Source: Bufo bufo
Taxonomy: Eukaryota > Chordata > Amphibia > Anura > Bufonidae
Assembly: GCF_905171765.1 (NCBI RefSeq)
Contig: NC_053391.1
Coordinates: 190,040,559-190,104,558 of the forward strand
Direction of reading: 5' to 3'
DNA: 64,000 nt
Shown piece after piece: positions 18,410 through 27,929 of this stretch. Numbering within the stretch: the stretch's first letter is position 1; every line of letters starts with the position of its first letter. The notes beneath the pieces are model-generated. The model was not told the origin of the DNA and searched no databases. It saw only the letters and a program-made list of their open reading frames with translations. The position numbers were made by a program, and so were the translations under genes.

Positions 18410-21400
18410 GATCCTGTCGGGGGCAGATCTTGGGTGGAGTCTCCTCGTCCCCGGTTTCCCGTGTTGACAAACCACTGATCACTGTTGTCCTCTCCTGGGT
18501 CGGGGGCTCAGTGACGACCCAGGCGTTGGTGGACTCTGGTGCTGGTGGTTTGTTCATTGATAATGTGTTCGCTGCCGCCAATTCCATTCCTCTGCAGGCT
18601 CGAGGTTCCCCACTGGCTCTTGAGGCGATAGACGGCAGACCCCTTCTGCCGCCACACGTGATTCATGAGACCCTTCCAGTGGGGATAGCCATTGGTGCCG
18701 TTCACAGAGAGTCGGTCTGCCTCCAGGTTATTTCGTCTCCACACTACTCGGTGGTCTTGGGGTACCCCTGGCTCCGGAAGCATAATCCGACTTTCGATTG
18801 GAGATCGGCCGAGATCCTCTCGTGGTCACCGCAGTGTGGGGCTAGTTGCATCCATGGGTCTGTCAAGTTGCTGTGTACTTCCTCGGACTCTCTGTTGCCT
18901 CCTGAATACGAGGAGTACCGGGATGTATTCGATAAGGTGCGCGCGGTTGCCCTACCTCCGCACCGCCCATACGATTGTGCCATAGAGTTACAATCTGGTG
19001 CCGTTCCTCCTCGTGGCAAAGTCTATCCACTGTCGGTAGCGGAGAATGAGGCCATGGAGGAGTACGTGAGGGAGGCGCTTTCACGCGGACACATTCGCAA
19101 ATCCTCGTCCCCGGCAGGGGCTGGATTTTTCTTTGTGAAAAAGAAGGGCGGTGAGTTGAGGCCTTGCATCGATTACAGGGGTCTTAATCGCATCACGATC
19201 AAGAACGCTTACCCGATACCCTTGATTTCCGAGCTGTTTGATCGCCTTAAAGGGGCCACGGTCTTTACCAAACTCGACCTGAGGGCGGCATATAACCTGG
19301 TAAGGATCAAGGCGGGCGATGAGTGGAAGACCGCGTTTAACACCAGGACCGGTCATTATGAATCCTTGGTTATGCCCTTTGGGTTGTGCAATGCGCCCGC
19401 AGTCTTTCAGGAATTCATCAACGATGTTTTCCGTGACCTGTTGCAGCAGTGTGTGGTGGTCTATTTGGATGACATCTTGGTATATTCTGAATCCATGGAG
19501 GCCCACATTCTGGATGTCAGACGAGTGTTGCAACGGTTACGAGAGAACAAGCTGTTCGGTAAGCTTGAGAAATGCGAATTTCACCGATCCCAGGTAACCT
19601 TCTTAGGTTACATCATTTCCGCTGAGGGGTTCTCCATGGATCCTGAGAAGGTTTCGGCTGTCTTACAGTGGCCCCAGCCCAGTGGTCTTCGTTCCCTGCA
19701 GCGCTTTTTGGGCTTCGCCAATTATTATCGGAAGTTCATCAGGGACTTTTCCATGCTAGCCAAGCCTCTCACGGATCTGACCAGGAAGGGCAGTAATTCC
19801 CAGGTCTGGCCGCTCGAGGCCATCCGAGCTTTTGAGGCTCTAAAGTCCGCCTTTGTGTCGGCTCCGATTCTGTCGCATCCCAACCCTGGGTTGCCCTTTG
19901 TCCTCGAGGTGGACGCGTCTGAGACGGGAGTAGGCGCCCTTCTGTCTCAGCGTAGAACACCAGAGGGTCCTCTGCTTCCTTGTGGGTTTTACTCCCGAAA
20001 ACTGTCTTCCGCGGAGTGCAACTATCAGATTGGTGACAGGGAGTTATTGGCCATCGTGCAGGCCCTTAAAGAATGGAGGCACTTGCTCGAGGGTTCGGTG
20101 GTTCCGGTCCTCATCCTGACGGACCACAAGAATCTGACCTACCTTTCTGAGGCCAAGAGATTGACACCACGTCAGGCCAGATGGGCTCTGTTCTTGTCAC
20201 GTTTTAATTACGTAGTCTCCTACCTACCCGGTTCCAAGAACATCAGGGCGGATGCCTTATCACGGCAGTACTCCGAGCTGTCCAGGGAGGAGTCGATTCC
20301 GACTTCGGTCATACCTCCGAATCAGATCTTGGCCGCCATTCGCACCAGCCTGACCTCTCCCCTGGGTGAGCAGATTTTGGCGGCTCAATCTGGTGCTCCC
20401 TCTGGGAGACCCAACGGCAGATGTTTTGTGCCTGAGGAGTTGCGCACTCGGTTGTTGCGAACCTACCATAACTCCAAGACCGCGGGGCATCCTGGAAAGA
20501 ATCAGCTGTCCTGGGCTGTTTCACGTCTGTTCTGGTGGCCTTCCCTATGTTCCGACATCGCCGCATATGTAGCGGCATGCTCCGTTTGTGCCCAGAGTAA
20601 GTCCCCTCGGCACCTTCCGTTGGGCCTTCTGCAACCCATAGCCACCGGGGAGCGCCCATGGTCACACCTAGGGATGGATTTCATTGTGGACCTCCCTGCA
20701 TCCCGAGGCCATACGGTCATTCTCATGATTGTGGATCGGTTTTCCAAAATGTGCCACTGTGTTCCTCTCAAGAAGTTACCCTCTGCACAAGAGTTGGCCA
20801 CGATTTTTGCCAGGGAGGTCTTCCGGTTGCACGGTTTGCCCAAGGAGATTGTGTCGGATCGGGGGAGTCAGTTTGTGTCCAGGTTCTGGCGCGCCTTTTG
20901 CTCCCAGTTGGGGATTCATCTCTCCTTCTCCTCGGCCTACCACCCTCAGTCCAATGGGGCCGCAGAACGATCCAATCAGGCCTTGGAGCAATTCCTTCGT
21001 TGCTATGTCTCCGATCACCAAGACAATTGGGTTGACCTCCTGCCTTGGGCTGAGTTTGCCAGGAACACGGCAGTGAACTCTTCCTCTGGGACGTCTCCCT
21101 TCATGGCCAATTATGGGTTCCAACCTGCCGTGTTACCGGAGGTATTCTCTCCCCAGGATATTCCGGCTGTGGAGGATCACCTTTCCGTCCTACGTGCTTC
21201 TTGGGTACTGATCCAGAAGTCCCTTGAGGTCTCTGCGCAGCGCCAGAGACTCCAGGCTGATCGCAGACGAGCGCCTGCTCCTTCCTACCAGGTCGGAGAC
21301 CGTGTATGGTTGTCCACCCGCAACCTCAACCTTCGAGTGCCCACTCCTAAGCTGGCGCCTCGCTTTGTTGGTCCCTTCCGAGTGCTTCGCAGGGTAAACC

Positions 21401-21738
21401 CGGTAGCCTATGCCCTTGCGCTTCCTCCTGGCATGCGGATCTCCAACGTGTTTCATGTCTCCCTGTTGAAGCCACTGGTGTGTAATCGTTTCACTTCCTC
21501 GGTTCCTCGGCCTCGTCCGGTCCAAGTGGGTAATCGTGAGGAGTATGAGGTGAGCAATATCCTGGACTCACGCCTGGTCCGCGGTCGGGTGCAGTTTTTG
21601 GTCCATTGGCGTGGTTATGGTCCAGAGGAGCGTTCCTGGGTTCCCTCCGCAGATGTCCATGCTCCTGCCTTGCTCCGAGCCTTCCACGCACGCTTCCCTC
21701 AGAAACCGTTCTTTACTCCGCGGAGGAGGGGCCCTTGA
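18397..21738 (+). CDS. pol: Gypsy pol: protease, RT, RNase H, integrase, chromodomain
   Basis: Expressed by -1 frameshift from gag; the frame is open from 18337 (residue numbers count from there) to TGA at 21736. Order: aspartic protease (ALVDSGAGG, D66), reverse transcriptase (about 200-410, catalytic VYLDD at 376-379), RNase H (EVDASETGVG, D526; TDHKNL), integrase with an HHCC zinc site (H711, H718, C748, C751) and DD35E core (D781 in GMDFIVD, D841 in VSDRGSQF, E877 in NGAAERSN). A chromodomain follows at about 1069-1118 (EYEVSNILDSR, FLVHWRGYG, SWVPSADV). It copies the element RNA and integrates it in the nucleus; the chromodomain is thought to guide integration to marked chromatin. All key residues are present and no lesion is visible. 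Confidence 0.95.
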   Translation, partial: RSHLRSCRGQILGGVSSSPVSRVDKPLITVVLSWVGGSVTTQALVDSGAGGLFIDNVFAAANSIPLQARGSPLALEAIDGRPLLPPHVIHETLPVGIAIGAVHRESVCLQVISSPHYSVVLGYPWLRKHNPTFDWRSAEILSWSPQCGASCIHGSVKLLCTSSDSLLPPEYEEYRDVFDKVRAVALPPHRPYDCAIELQSGAVPPRGKVYPLSVAENEAMEEYVREALSRGHIRKSSSPAGAGFFFVKKKGGELRPCIDYRGLNRITIKNAYPIPLISELFDRLKGATVFTKLDLRAAYNLVRIKAGDEWKTAFNTRTGHYESLVMPFGLCNAPAVFQEFINDVFRDLLQQCVVVYLDDILVYSESMEAHILDVRRVLQRLRENKLFGKLEKCEFHRSQVTFLGYIISAEGFSMDPEKVSAVLQWPQPSGLRSLQRFLGFANYYRKFIRDFSMLAKPLTDLTRKGSNSQVWPLEAIRAFEALKSAFVSAPILSHPNPGLPFVLEVDASETGVGALLSQRRTPEGPLLPCGFYSRKLSSAECNYQIGDRELLAIVQALKEWRHLLEGSVVPVLILTDHKNLTYLSEAKRLTPRQARWALFLSRFNYVVSYLPGSKNIRADALSRQYSELSREESIPTSVIPPNQILAAIRTSLTSPLGEQILAAQSGAPSGRPNGRCFVPEELRTRLLRTYHNSKTAGHPGKNQLSWAVSRLFWWPSLCSDIAAYVAACSVCAQSKSPRHLPLGLLQPIATGERPWSHLGMDFIVDLPASRGHTVILMIVDRFSKMCHCVPLKKLPSAQELATIFAREVFRLHGLPKEIVSDRGSQFVSRFWRAFCSQLGIHLSFSSAYHPQSNGAAERSNQALEQFLRCYVSDHQDNWVDLLPWAEFARNTAVNSSSGTSPFMANYGFQPAVLPEVFSPQDIPAVEDHLSVLRASWVLIQKSLEVSAQRQRLQADRRRAPAPSYQVGDRVWLSTRNLNLRVPTPKLAPRFVGPFRVLRRVNPVAYALALPPGMRISNVFHVSLLKPLVCNRFTSSVPRPRPVQVGNREEYEVSNILDSRLVRGRVQFLVHWRGYGPEERSWVPSADVHAPALLRAFHARFPQKPFFTPRRRGP

Positions 21739-21746
21739 GGGGGAGG
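21737..21746 (+). promoter_or_regulatory. Polypurine tract (plus-strand primer)
   Basis: GAGGGGGAGG overlaps the pol stop codon and ends three bases before the 3' LTR. It is the expected site for plus-strand DNA priming by RNase H-resistant RNA. Confidence 0.8.
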
Positions 21747-21749
21747 TAC

Positions 21750-22241
21750 TGTCATGGTCTTACCTTCTTGCTGTTCTCCTTCGTTTGACATGTGCTGGCG
21801 GCCATCTTGGTTTCTGGGTTTCTTGTAGCCTCCCACCCTGCGGCTCCTCCTTCCCACTGGGAGGAGCTGGATGCCTAGCTCATATATATAGGAGGTCTGT
21901 GGCTTCAGTTCCTTGCTTGGTCCTCCTGTGTTCACTTGCTTCTAGACTGCTGCTGCTTCTGGTTCCTGATCCTGGTTTCGTCCGACTACCCTGCTGGTTC
22001 CTGATCCTGGTTTCGTCCGACTACCCTGCTGGTTCCTGATCCTGGCTTCGTCTGACTACCCTGCTGGTTCCTGATCCTGGCTTCGTCTGACTACCCTTCT
22101 GGTTCCTGACCTCTGGCTTCGCAAAGACTCTGCTTCGGTTTCGCCATCCGTTTGGACTTTTGCTTTACAGCTTTATTTTCAATAAAGCCTTCTTATTTTC
22201 ACTTATCCCTTGTTGTACGTCTGGTTCATGGTTCCGTGACA
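21750..22241 (+). repeat. 3' LTR of the gypsy element
   Basis: 492 bp, same ends, TATA box, four ~34-bp units and AATAAA (22181-22186) as the 5' LTR. Only about two differences are visible (CACTTG versus CACATG near 21937; CGCCATCC versus CGCAATCC near 22145). Followed by the GAAAC duplication. Confidence 0.95.
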
Positions 22242-22246
22242 GAAAC

Positions 22247-22518
22247 CTCAGGCAGGCTAGACTGCACTCACTAGCCTCCTGGACTACTCTGCCTTCCCCC
22301 TTCCTGTCTAGGCCTAAATATATATACTAGGGGTTCCCTAGCTCCCTCTACTGTCTAGGAGGAGGAACTACCCCTAACAGGCCTGATACAGGAAATAAAC
22401 AGGAAAATCACATAAAACATCATATAAAATTCAATGGCCATATTCCACAGGAGGTGGAGAATAACGTGGCCATATTGACCCTTGTGTAGTGCCCACCTTT
22501 ACCTAGTGGGACACTACA
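22247..22518 (-). repeat. Antisense LTR-like sequence, right of the gypsy insertion
   Basis: Continues 16431-16902 across the gypsy insertion. The right edge reads CTACA at 22518, so the minus strand begins TGTAGTGTCCCAC, the form of an LTR start. Confidence 0.35.
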
Positions 22519-22780
22519 CTTCTATAATAAAATGTAAATTTCATTTCACAGAGCATAGAAGATGTACGTCATTTTGGGTAACCCCATTTTACCTTCCAGT
22601 CAGAGGAGTAAGAATTATTAGGATTGTGCTAACAACTATTGAGGCATCAGATTGAGTAGTTTGAATGATAAATTACCGATACATGCATGTATTATGCAGA
22701 GAAATTATATACTACCAACAGGCAGAGGGCCCCAGAACCAGAGTGTGCCCCGAGGGGAAGAACACATGGCTCAGAGAGTG
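22519..22780. other. No gene; nothing recognised
   Basis: Short AT-rich stretch without ORF or repeat ends. Confidence 0.4.
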
Positions 22781-22783
22781 TAA

Positions 22784-22844
22784 GGGCCCCTTTCACACGG
22801 CCGAGTATTCCGCGCGGATGCGATGCGTGAACTTGAAAGAGGCC
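22784..22844. mobile_element. Very short TWA-flanked MITE, 61 bp
   Basis: TAA (22781-22783), GGGCCCCTTTCACACGG at the left and CTTGAAAGAGGCC at the right, then TAA (22845-22847). Probably an internal-deletion derivative of the TTTCACACG palindromic family. Confidence 0.6.
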
Positions 22845-22849
22845 TAAGT

Positions 22850-23001
22850 ATGGTTACTCCCATCATCTCCACTGCCCCTGCGGTAAGTTGCACTGTGAAC
22901 AGCTGATTAGCAGGGGTGCAGGGAGTCAGCCCCCACCTATCTGACATTGATGATTTATCCCAACGATAGGTCAAATATCTACAACCCATACAAACCCTTT
23001 A
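22850..23001. mobile_element. Right half of a TTAA-type MITE
   Basis: Shares AACAGCTGAT and TGATTTATCC/GATAGGTCAAATAT words with 961-3048 and 35572-38039 and ends AAACCCTTTAA. The left half is missing. Confidence 0.5.
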
Positions 23002-25010
23002 ACCTATTGAAAGGACAGCCAATTTTCACCTTAAGGACCAAGCCAAGTTTTGCAAATCTGACATGTGTCTCTCTCTATATTGTAATAACTTTGGAATGCT
23101 TTTACGTATCCAAACGATTCTGAGATTGTTTTCTCGTGACACATCGTACTTCATGTTAGTGGTAAATTAGAATTAATATGCTTTGCCTTTAGTTAGAAAA
23201 AAAGAAAAACAAGATTTGTGGAACATTTGGAAAAATCCGATATTTTCTCTTAAAATAGTCAATTAACATTCACCATATGTCTACTTTACGTTGGCATCAT
23301 TTTGTAAATGTCATTTTATTTTTTAGGACATTAGAAGGCTTAGAGTTTTAGAAGAACTTGTTTAAGGGCAAATTCAGTTATAAAGTCACTTTGAGGGGAT
23401 CACATAGTAGAAACCACCTATAAATGACCCCATTTTAGAAACTATACCCCTCATATTATTCAAAACTGATGTTACAAACTTTATTAACCATTTACATGTT
23501 TCACAAGAATTAAAGGAAAATCTAAAAAAAAAAACTATTTATTACCATGATTCTGTGGTTTACAGAAATGTATGGGGACACTGCAGGGCTCAAATGGAGG
23601 GCAGATTTTGCTAGAATGGTTTTTTGGCACCATTTCACATTTGAAGAGACCAAATTACCCATAGAGTGGAAGCCCCCAAAAAGTGACCCCATTTTGGAAA
23701 CTACACCCCTCAAGGAATTTATTAAAGGGTGTACTGACCGCTTTGACCCCACAGATGTTTTATAAAATTTGGAAACACGTGGCTATCACAATTAAAAATT
23801 TCATTACCTCCATTAAAGTGTTGCATAAGCCCCCCAAATTGTGTTAAGCATTTTCTCCTGAACACGACAACACCCTATGTGTGGTCGTAACCTGCTGTTT
23901 GGGCACATGGCAGGGATAAGAAGAGCATCATATGGTTTTTAGAGGGCAGATTTTGCTGGAATGCCACACCATGTCACCATGGCACATTTGAAGAGACCCT
24001 GAGGTACCCATAGAGTGGAAACCCCCAAAAAGTGACCACATTTTGTAAACTACACCACTCAAGGAATTTATTGAAGGGTGTACTGACCGCTTTTCATAGA
24101 ATTTAGAAACAAAATTTAATTTTTTCAATAAAATGTTGCTTTTGTCCTAGATTTTTCATTTTCACAAGGGGTAACATAAGAAAAAAGATCCCACAATTTG
24201 TTATGCAATTTTTACTGAATACAGCAGCCCCCGATATGTGGTCGTAAACTTGTATATGGGCACACCGCAGGATTCAGAAGTGAAAGAGTGCAATATGCTT
24301 TTGGTGGGCAGATTTTGCTGTATTGGTTTCCGGGCACCATGTCATATTTGTAGAGACTCTGCAGTGGAAACACCCAAAAAGTGACCCCATTTTGGAAACT
24401 TCACTCCCCTATGAATTTCTCAAGGGGTATAGTGAGTACTTTGACCTAATAGGCGTTTCATAGAATTTAAAAACAGTTGGTGGTGAATATAAAATATAAT
24501 ATTTTTTTATAATACAATGTTGCTTTAGGACCAGATTTTTCTGATTTTCAAGAGGTTACATGAGAAAAAAGACTCCAAAATGTGTTACCACGGGAGGGCT
24601 CAGAAGAGAAAAAGTGCAATGTGCATTTGAGACCTACAGTAGATTGGTGATTTATACAGCACTGGCCGACAACTGCAGAGGCTCTGAGGTGAAAAAAAAT
24701 TAAAAAAAATTAAAAATAAAAGAAATGAACGTATTTTAGACACCACACCCCTCACAATATTTACCAGTAGGTGCAGTGAGCATTTTGACCCAGCAGGTGT
24801 TTTGCTAAATTAATACACAGCAGATGGTGCAAAGTGAAAAATTGCAATTTTTCCACAGATTCCATTTCAGCGCCCAATATGTTGTGTCCAGTGGGAAAGG
24901 ACCCTATTTTGGAAACTGCGCCCTTCAATGTATGTATTGAGAAGTGGTGAGCATTTTGACACCACAGTTATTTTGCAGAAATTAATGCACAGTTGAATGT
25001 GCAAAATGAA
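23002..25010. repeat. Tandem ~350-bp units in a TTAACC-type element
   Basis: Begins with a head like that of 12340-13408 (AAGGACCAAGCCAAG, TAATAACTTTGGAATGC). Then units of roughly 350 bp repeat: GGCAGATTTTGCT occurs near 23600, 23946 and 24307, and CATTTTGGAAACTACACCCC-type words near 23690, 24040, 24390 and 24900. Later units are increasingly degenerate. No coding capacity was found. Confidence 0.75.
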
Positions 25011-25272
25011 AAACCCCACCCCCAGGCCCAGCTAAGCCATGCCCCTGACCCGGTTAGGCCATGCCCTCTCCCACTTTGCAGCCGACGGGGATTGAAAAAA
25101 TGAAGGTAAAAATCAACTTCTGTCAGCTGCAGGGGTGGGAGGGAGGGTGACTTTATCTCTGCAGCTTACGCTCAGACAGCACAGTGCTGTCCAGGCCCTG
25201 CGCCGGACGAAGGACAGGGAGTCTGAAAGCCGGACTGTCCAGCCTAAAACCGGACCTCTGGCCACCCTAGGG
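25010..25272. mobile_element. hAT MITE (TAGGGTGGCC family), left-truncated
   Basis: The right end CTCTGGCCACCCTA and the inner block GCGCCGGACGAAGGACAGG match the complete 439-bp copy at 38536-38974. The left terminus is missing. Confidence 0.65.
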
Positions 25273-26405
25273 GCAAATTGCTCTGAAGGTCACAGTTAAG
25301 GGGACGGTCCGCTATGAAGGTCAGTGTTAAGGGGCAGATTGCTGTAGAGGCCACTGTTAAGGGGACGGGGTGTTGTGGAAATCACTTTTAAGGAGATGAG
25401 GTACAGTGGAGGTCACTAATAAAGGGGCGGCTGCTGTGAAGGTCACTGCTAAATGGGCGGGCTGCTGTGAAGGTCACTGTTAAGGGGACGGAATGCTGTG
25501 GAGGTCACAGCTAAAGGGGCGGGCTGCTGTGGAGGTCACTGTTAAGGGGGAGGGATGCTGTGGAGGTCACTGTTAAGGGGCAGGGAAAAGTGGAGGTCAC
25601 AGTTAAAGGGGTTGTCCGAGTTATATCTATATATGTTATGGTGGCTTATAAGATTATTAAAAATACATTTGTAATTTACTCACATTATTTATTCTGCAGT
25701 GTTTCTGAACGGCTGATATGGGTCACGTGACCCCTGACGTCATCCACCAGGCTCCGGTGGTGAAGTCTCGTGTACAGGCTTCTCCCTGCCTTAGGGAATG
25801 GCCCTGCTCTGTACACGAAATGTCAGAGCCTTGTGTACCCGCCCCCCTCTCTCTCCTCTGGCTGCCGCGGCTCCTGTGAGGGATCGCCCATTGCGCAATC
25901 CTTACCAGTGCCTGCAGCAGGGCGGAAAGATTCAATGTTGTGGCCGCTCCCTCCCTGTGATCAACCAGTGTGCCGTTCCTCTGCCTCTGCGTCTGGTGAT
26001 CTGGCAGCCTCAGCAAGTGCAGAGCAGGGTGAAGGGAAGGTCAGATTATTCACACCCACAAATATTCATGAGGGAGGGCTTAGTCATTGTTGTTACATGC
26101 CCCCACAGCTTTGCTGCAGCATGTAAACAAAGCATGAATAACAGAACCATGCAAAGGTGCAAGTGTGGGTTTTTCTCTTCACATTTTAAGGGAACGGAGC
26201 TCTGTGGAGGTCACTGTTAAGGGGGTGGGTTATTGTGGAAATCACTGTTAACTAGATGGGGTAGTGTGGAGGTCACTAATAAAGGGACGGCCACTGTGGA
26301 GGTCACTGTTAAAGGGGAGGGTGCTGTGGATGTTACTGTTAAGGGGGCAGACCGCTGTGGAGGTCACTGTTAAAGGGGCGGGGTGCTGTAGATGTCACTG
26401 TTTTA
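25273..26405. repeat. Minisatellite (~28-bp unit), interrupted
   Basis: Units of GCTGTGGAGGTCACTGTTAA plus GGGGCGGG run from about 25273 to 25605 and resume at about 26180-26405. An insert of about 575 bp starting at a TTAA in one unit (TTAAAGGGGTTGTCCGAG) separates the two blocks. ORFs of 118-140 codons in the insert (25770-26220) have no recognisable domain. Confidence 0.8.
25603..26179. mobile_element. TTAA-type insert in the minisatellite, right end degraded
   Basis: The left end TTAAAGGGGTTGTCCGAGTT is a common TTAA MITE terminus. The right border is at CATTTTAAGGG, where the minisatellite resumes, but the expected inverted terminus is not visible. The assignment rests on the left end and the clean resumption of the array. 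Confidence 0.45.
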
Positions 26406-26602
26406 GTGGATACTGTCAATATCTTTTAACAACACACACAAACATTAAATACAATAGATTAAATATACCCGTGCGAAGCCGGGTCCTTCTGATAGTTAAA
26501 AATAAATGACAATGCAGTGTGTTTTTATACAGGCTGCTTGTTACCATTCACTGCCATCTGTTTACCCATAGCCATATGTTGCTGTCACTTTGACATTACT
26601 AA

Positions 26603-27369
26603 GGCCTCTTTCACACTTGCGTTGTCCGGATCCGGCGTGTACTCCACTTGCCGGAATTACACTCCGGATCCGGAAAAACGCAAGTGTACTGAAAGCATTT
26701 GAAGACGGAACCGTCTTCCAAATGCTTTCAGTGTTACTATGGCACCCAGGACGCTATTAAAGTCCTGGTTGCCATAGTAGGAGCGGGGAGCGGGGGAGCG
26801 GTATACTTACAGTCCGTGCGGCTCCCGGGGCGCTCCAGAATGACGTCAGAGCGCCCCATGCGCATGGATGACGTGATCCATGCGATCACGTGATCCATGC
26901 GCTTGGGGCGCTCTGACGTCACTCTGGAGCGCCCGGGGAGCCGCACGGACGGTAAGTACACTGCTCCCCCGCTCCCCGCTACACTTACCATGGCTGTCAG
27001 GACTTTAGCGTCCCGGCAGCCATGGTAACCACTCTGAAAAAGCTAAATGTCGGCTCCGGCAATGCGCCGAAACGACGTTTAGCTTAAGGCCGGATCCGGA
27101 TCAATGCCTTCCAATGGGCATTAATTCCGGATCCGGCCTTGCGGCAAGTGTTCCGGATTTTTGGCCGGAGCAAAAAGCGCAGCATGCTGCGGTATTTTCT
27201 CCGGCCAACAAACGTTCCGTACCGGAACTGAAGACATCCTGATGCATCCTGAACGGATTACTCTCCATTCAGAATGCATTAGGATAATCCTGATCAGGAT
27301 TCTTCCGGCATAGAGCCCCGACGACGGAACTCTATGCCGGAAGACAATAACGCAGGTGTGAAAGAGCCC
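26603..27369. mobile_element. TWA-flanked palindromic element, 767 bp
   Basis: TAA at 26600-26602 and 27370-27372. Ends GGCCTCTTTCACACTTGCG and ...GCAGGTGTGAAAGAGCCC. The centre has long complementary arms (GGGGCGCTCTGACGTCA-type near 26830 and 26905). Long open frames on both strands are palindrome artefacts. Confidence 0.75.
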
Positions 27370-27929
27370 TAATGTTGCATTGGTATTATATAACTTATAA
27401 GGCGTTGTATACGGTTCTAAAAGATCACACAGTGTGTCATACATGACTTTTCAGGGAAATTGGGGCACTTTCGATTCAGGTTGAATTTATTCAGACCGAA
27501 ATCGAATCTGGCAACCAATTTGTATGAAATGGACCTGAAACAAATTTCAAGAAATTCGCTCTCCTCCAGTGGCGTAGCTATAGGGGTCACAGTGGTCACA
27601 ATTGCATTTGGGCCCTTAAGCCAGGAGCCAGTGCGGCACTGTCAATTACTGTAATTTTCCCATTATAAGACGCGGTGCATGCTATAAAGCAAATACTATT
27701 GAGCGCTTCCATAATGAAGGCAGGGGTAGTGAAGAGCTGCGAGCGCTGTACTCACACTCCCTGGTCTCTGCACTGCTCTGACTGCTTGCAGCGTCAGGAC
27801 GTAGTGCGCGCATTATGACCTGACACTGCAGGCCTAAAGAAGATCAGGGAGTGAACAATGCAAGGGAGACCCTCATACCTGGAGAGGAGCAGTGAGCAGG
27901 AGAGGTAAGTTTATTTATTTTAAAGTCTG

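Larger units (their letters stand above)
16903..22241 (+). mobile_element. Intact-looking Ty3/gypsy chromovirus (Tf1/sushi type)
   Basis: 5339 bp: 492-bp LTRs at both ends (TGTCATGG...CCGTGACA) differing at only about two positions, and a 5-bp target duplication GAAAC (16898-16902 and 22242-22246). Between them are a self-priming-type primer site, gag, pol in the -1 frame and a polypurine tract. I see no stop or frameshift inside gag or pol. The near-identity of the LTRs implies a recent insertion. The C-terminal chromodomain and DD35E integrase place it among vertebrate chromoviruses. Confidence 0.95.

Noticed and set aside
17438..21691. Many minus-strand and alternate-frame ORFs over the gypsy element
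   Set aside because: Shadows of gag and pol caused by high GC content; they contain no known domain.
25770..26220. Overlapping 118- and 140-codon ORFs
   Set aside because: Located in a TTAA-type insert between minisatellite blocks; no recognisable domain and no codon-usage support.
26603..27369. CpG-island promoter of a host gene
   Set aside because: High CpG content comes from the self-complementary TWA-flanked element; no exon follows on either side.
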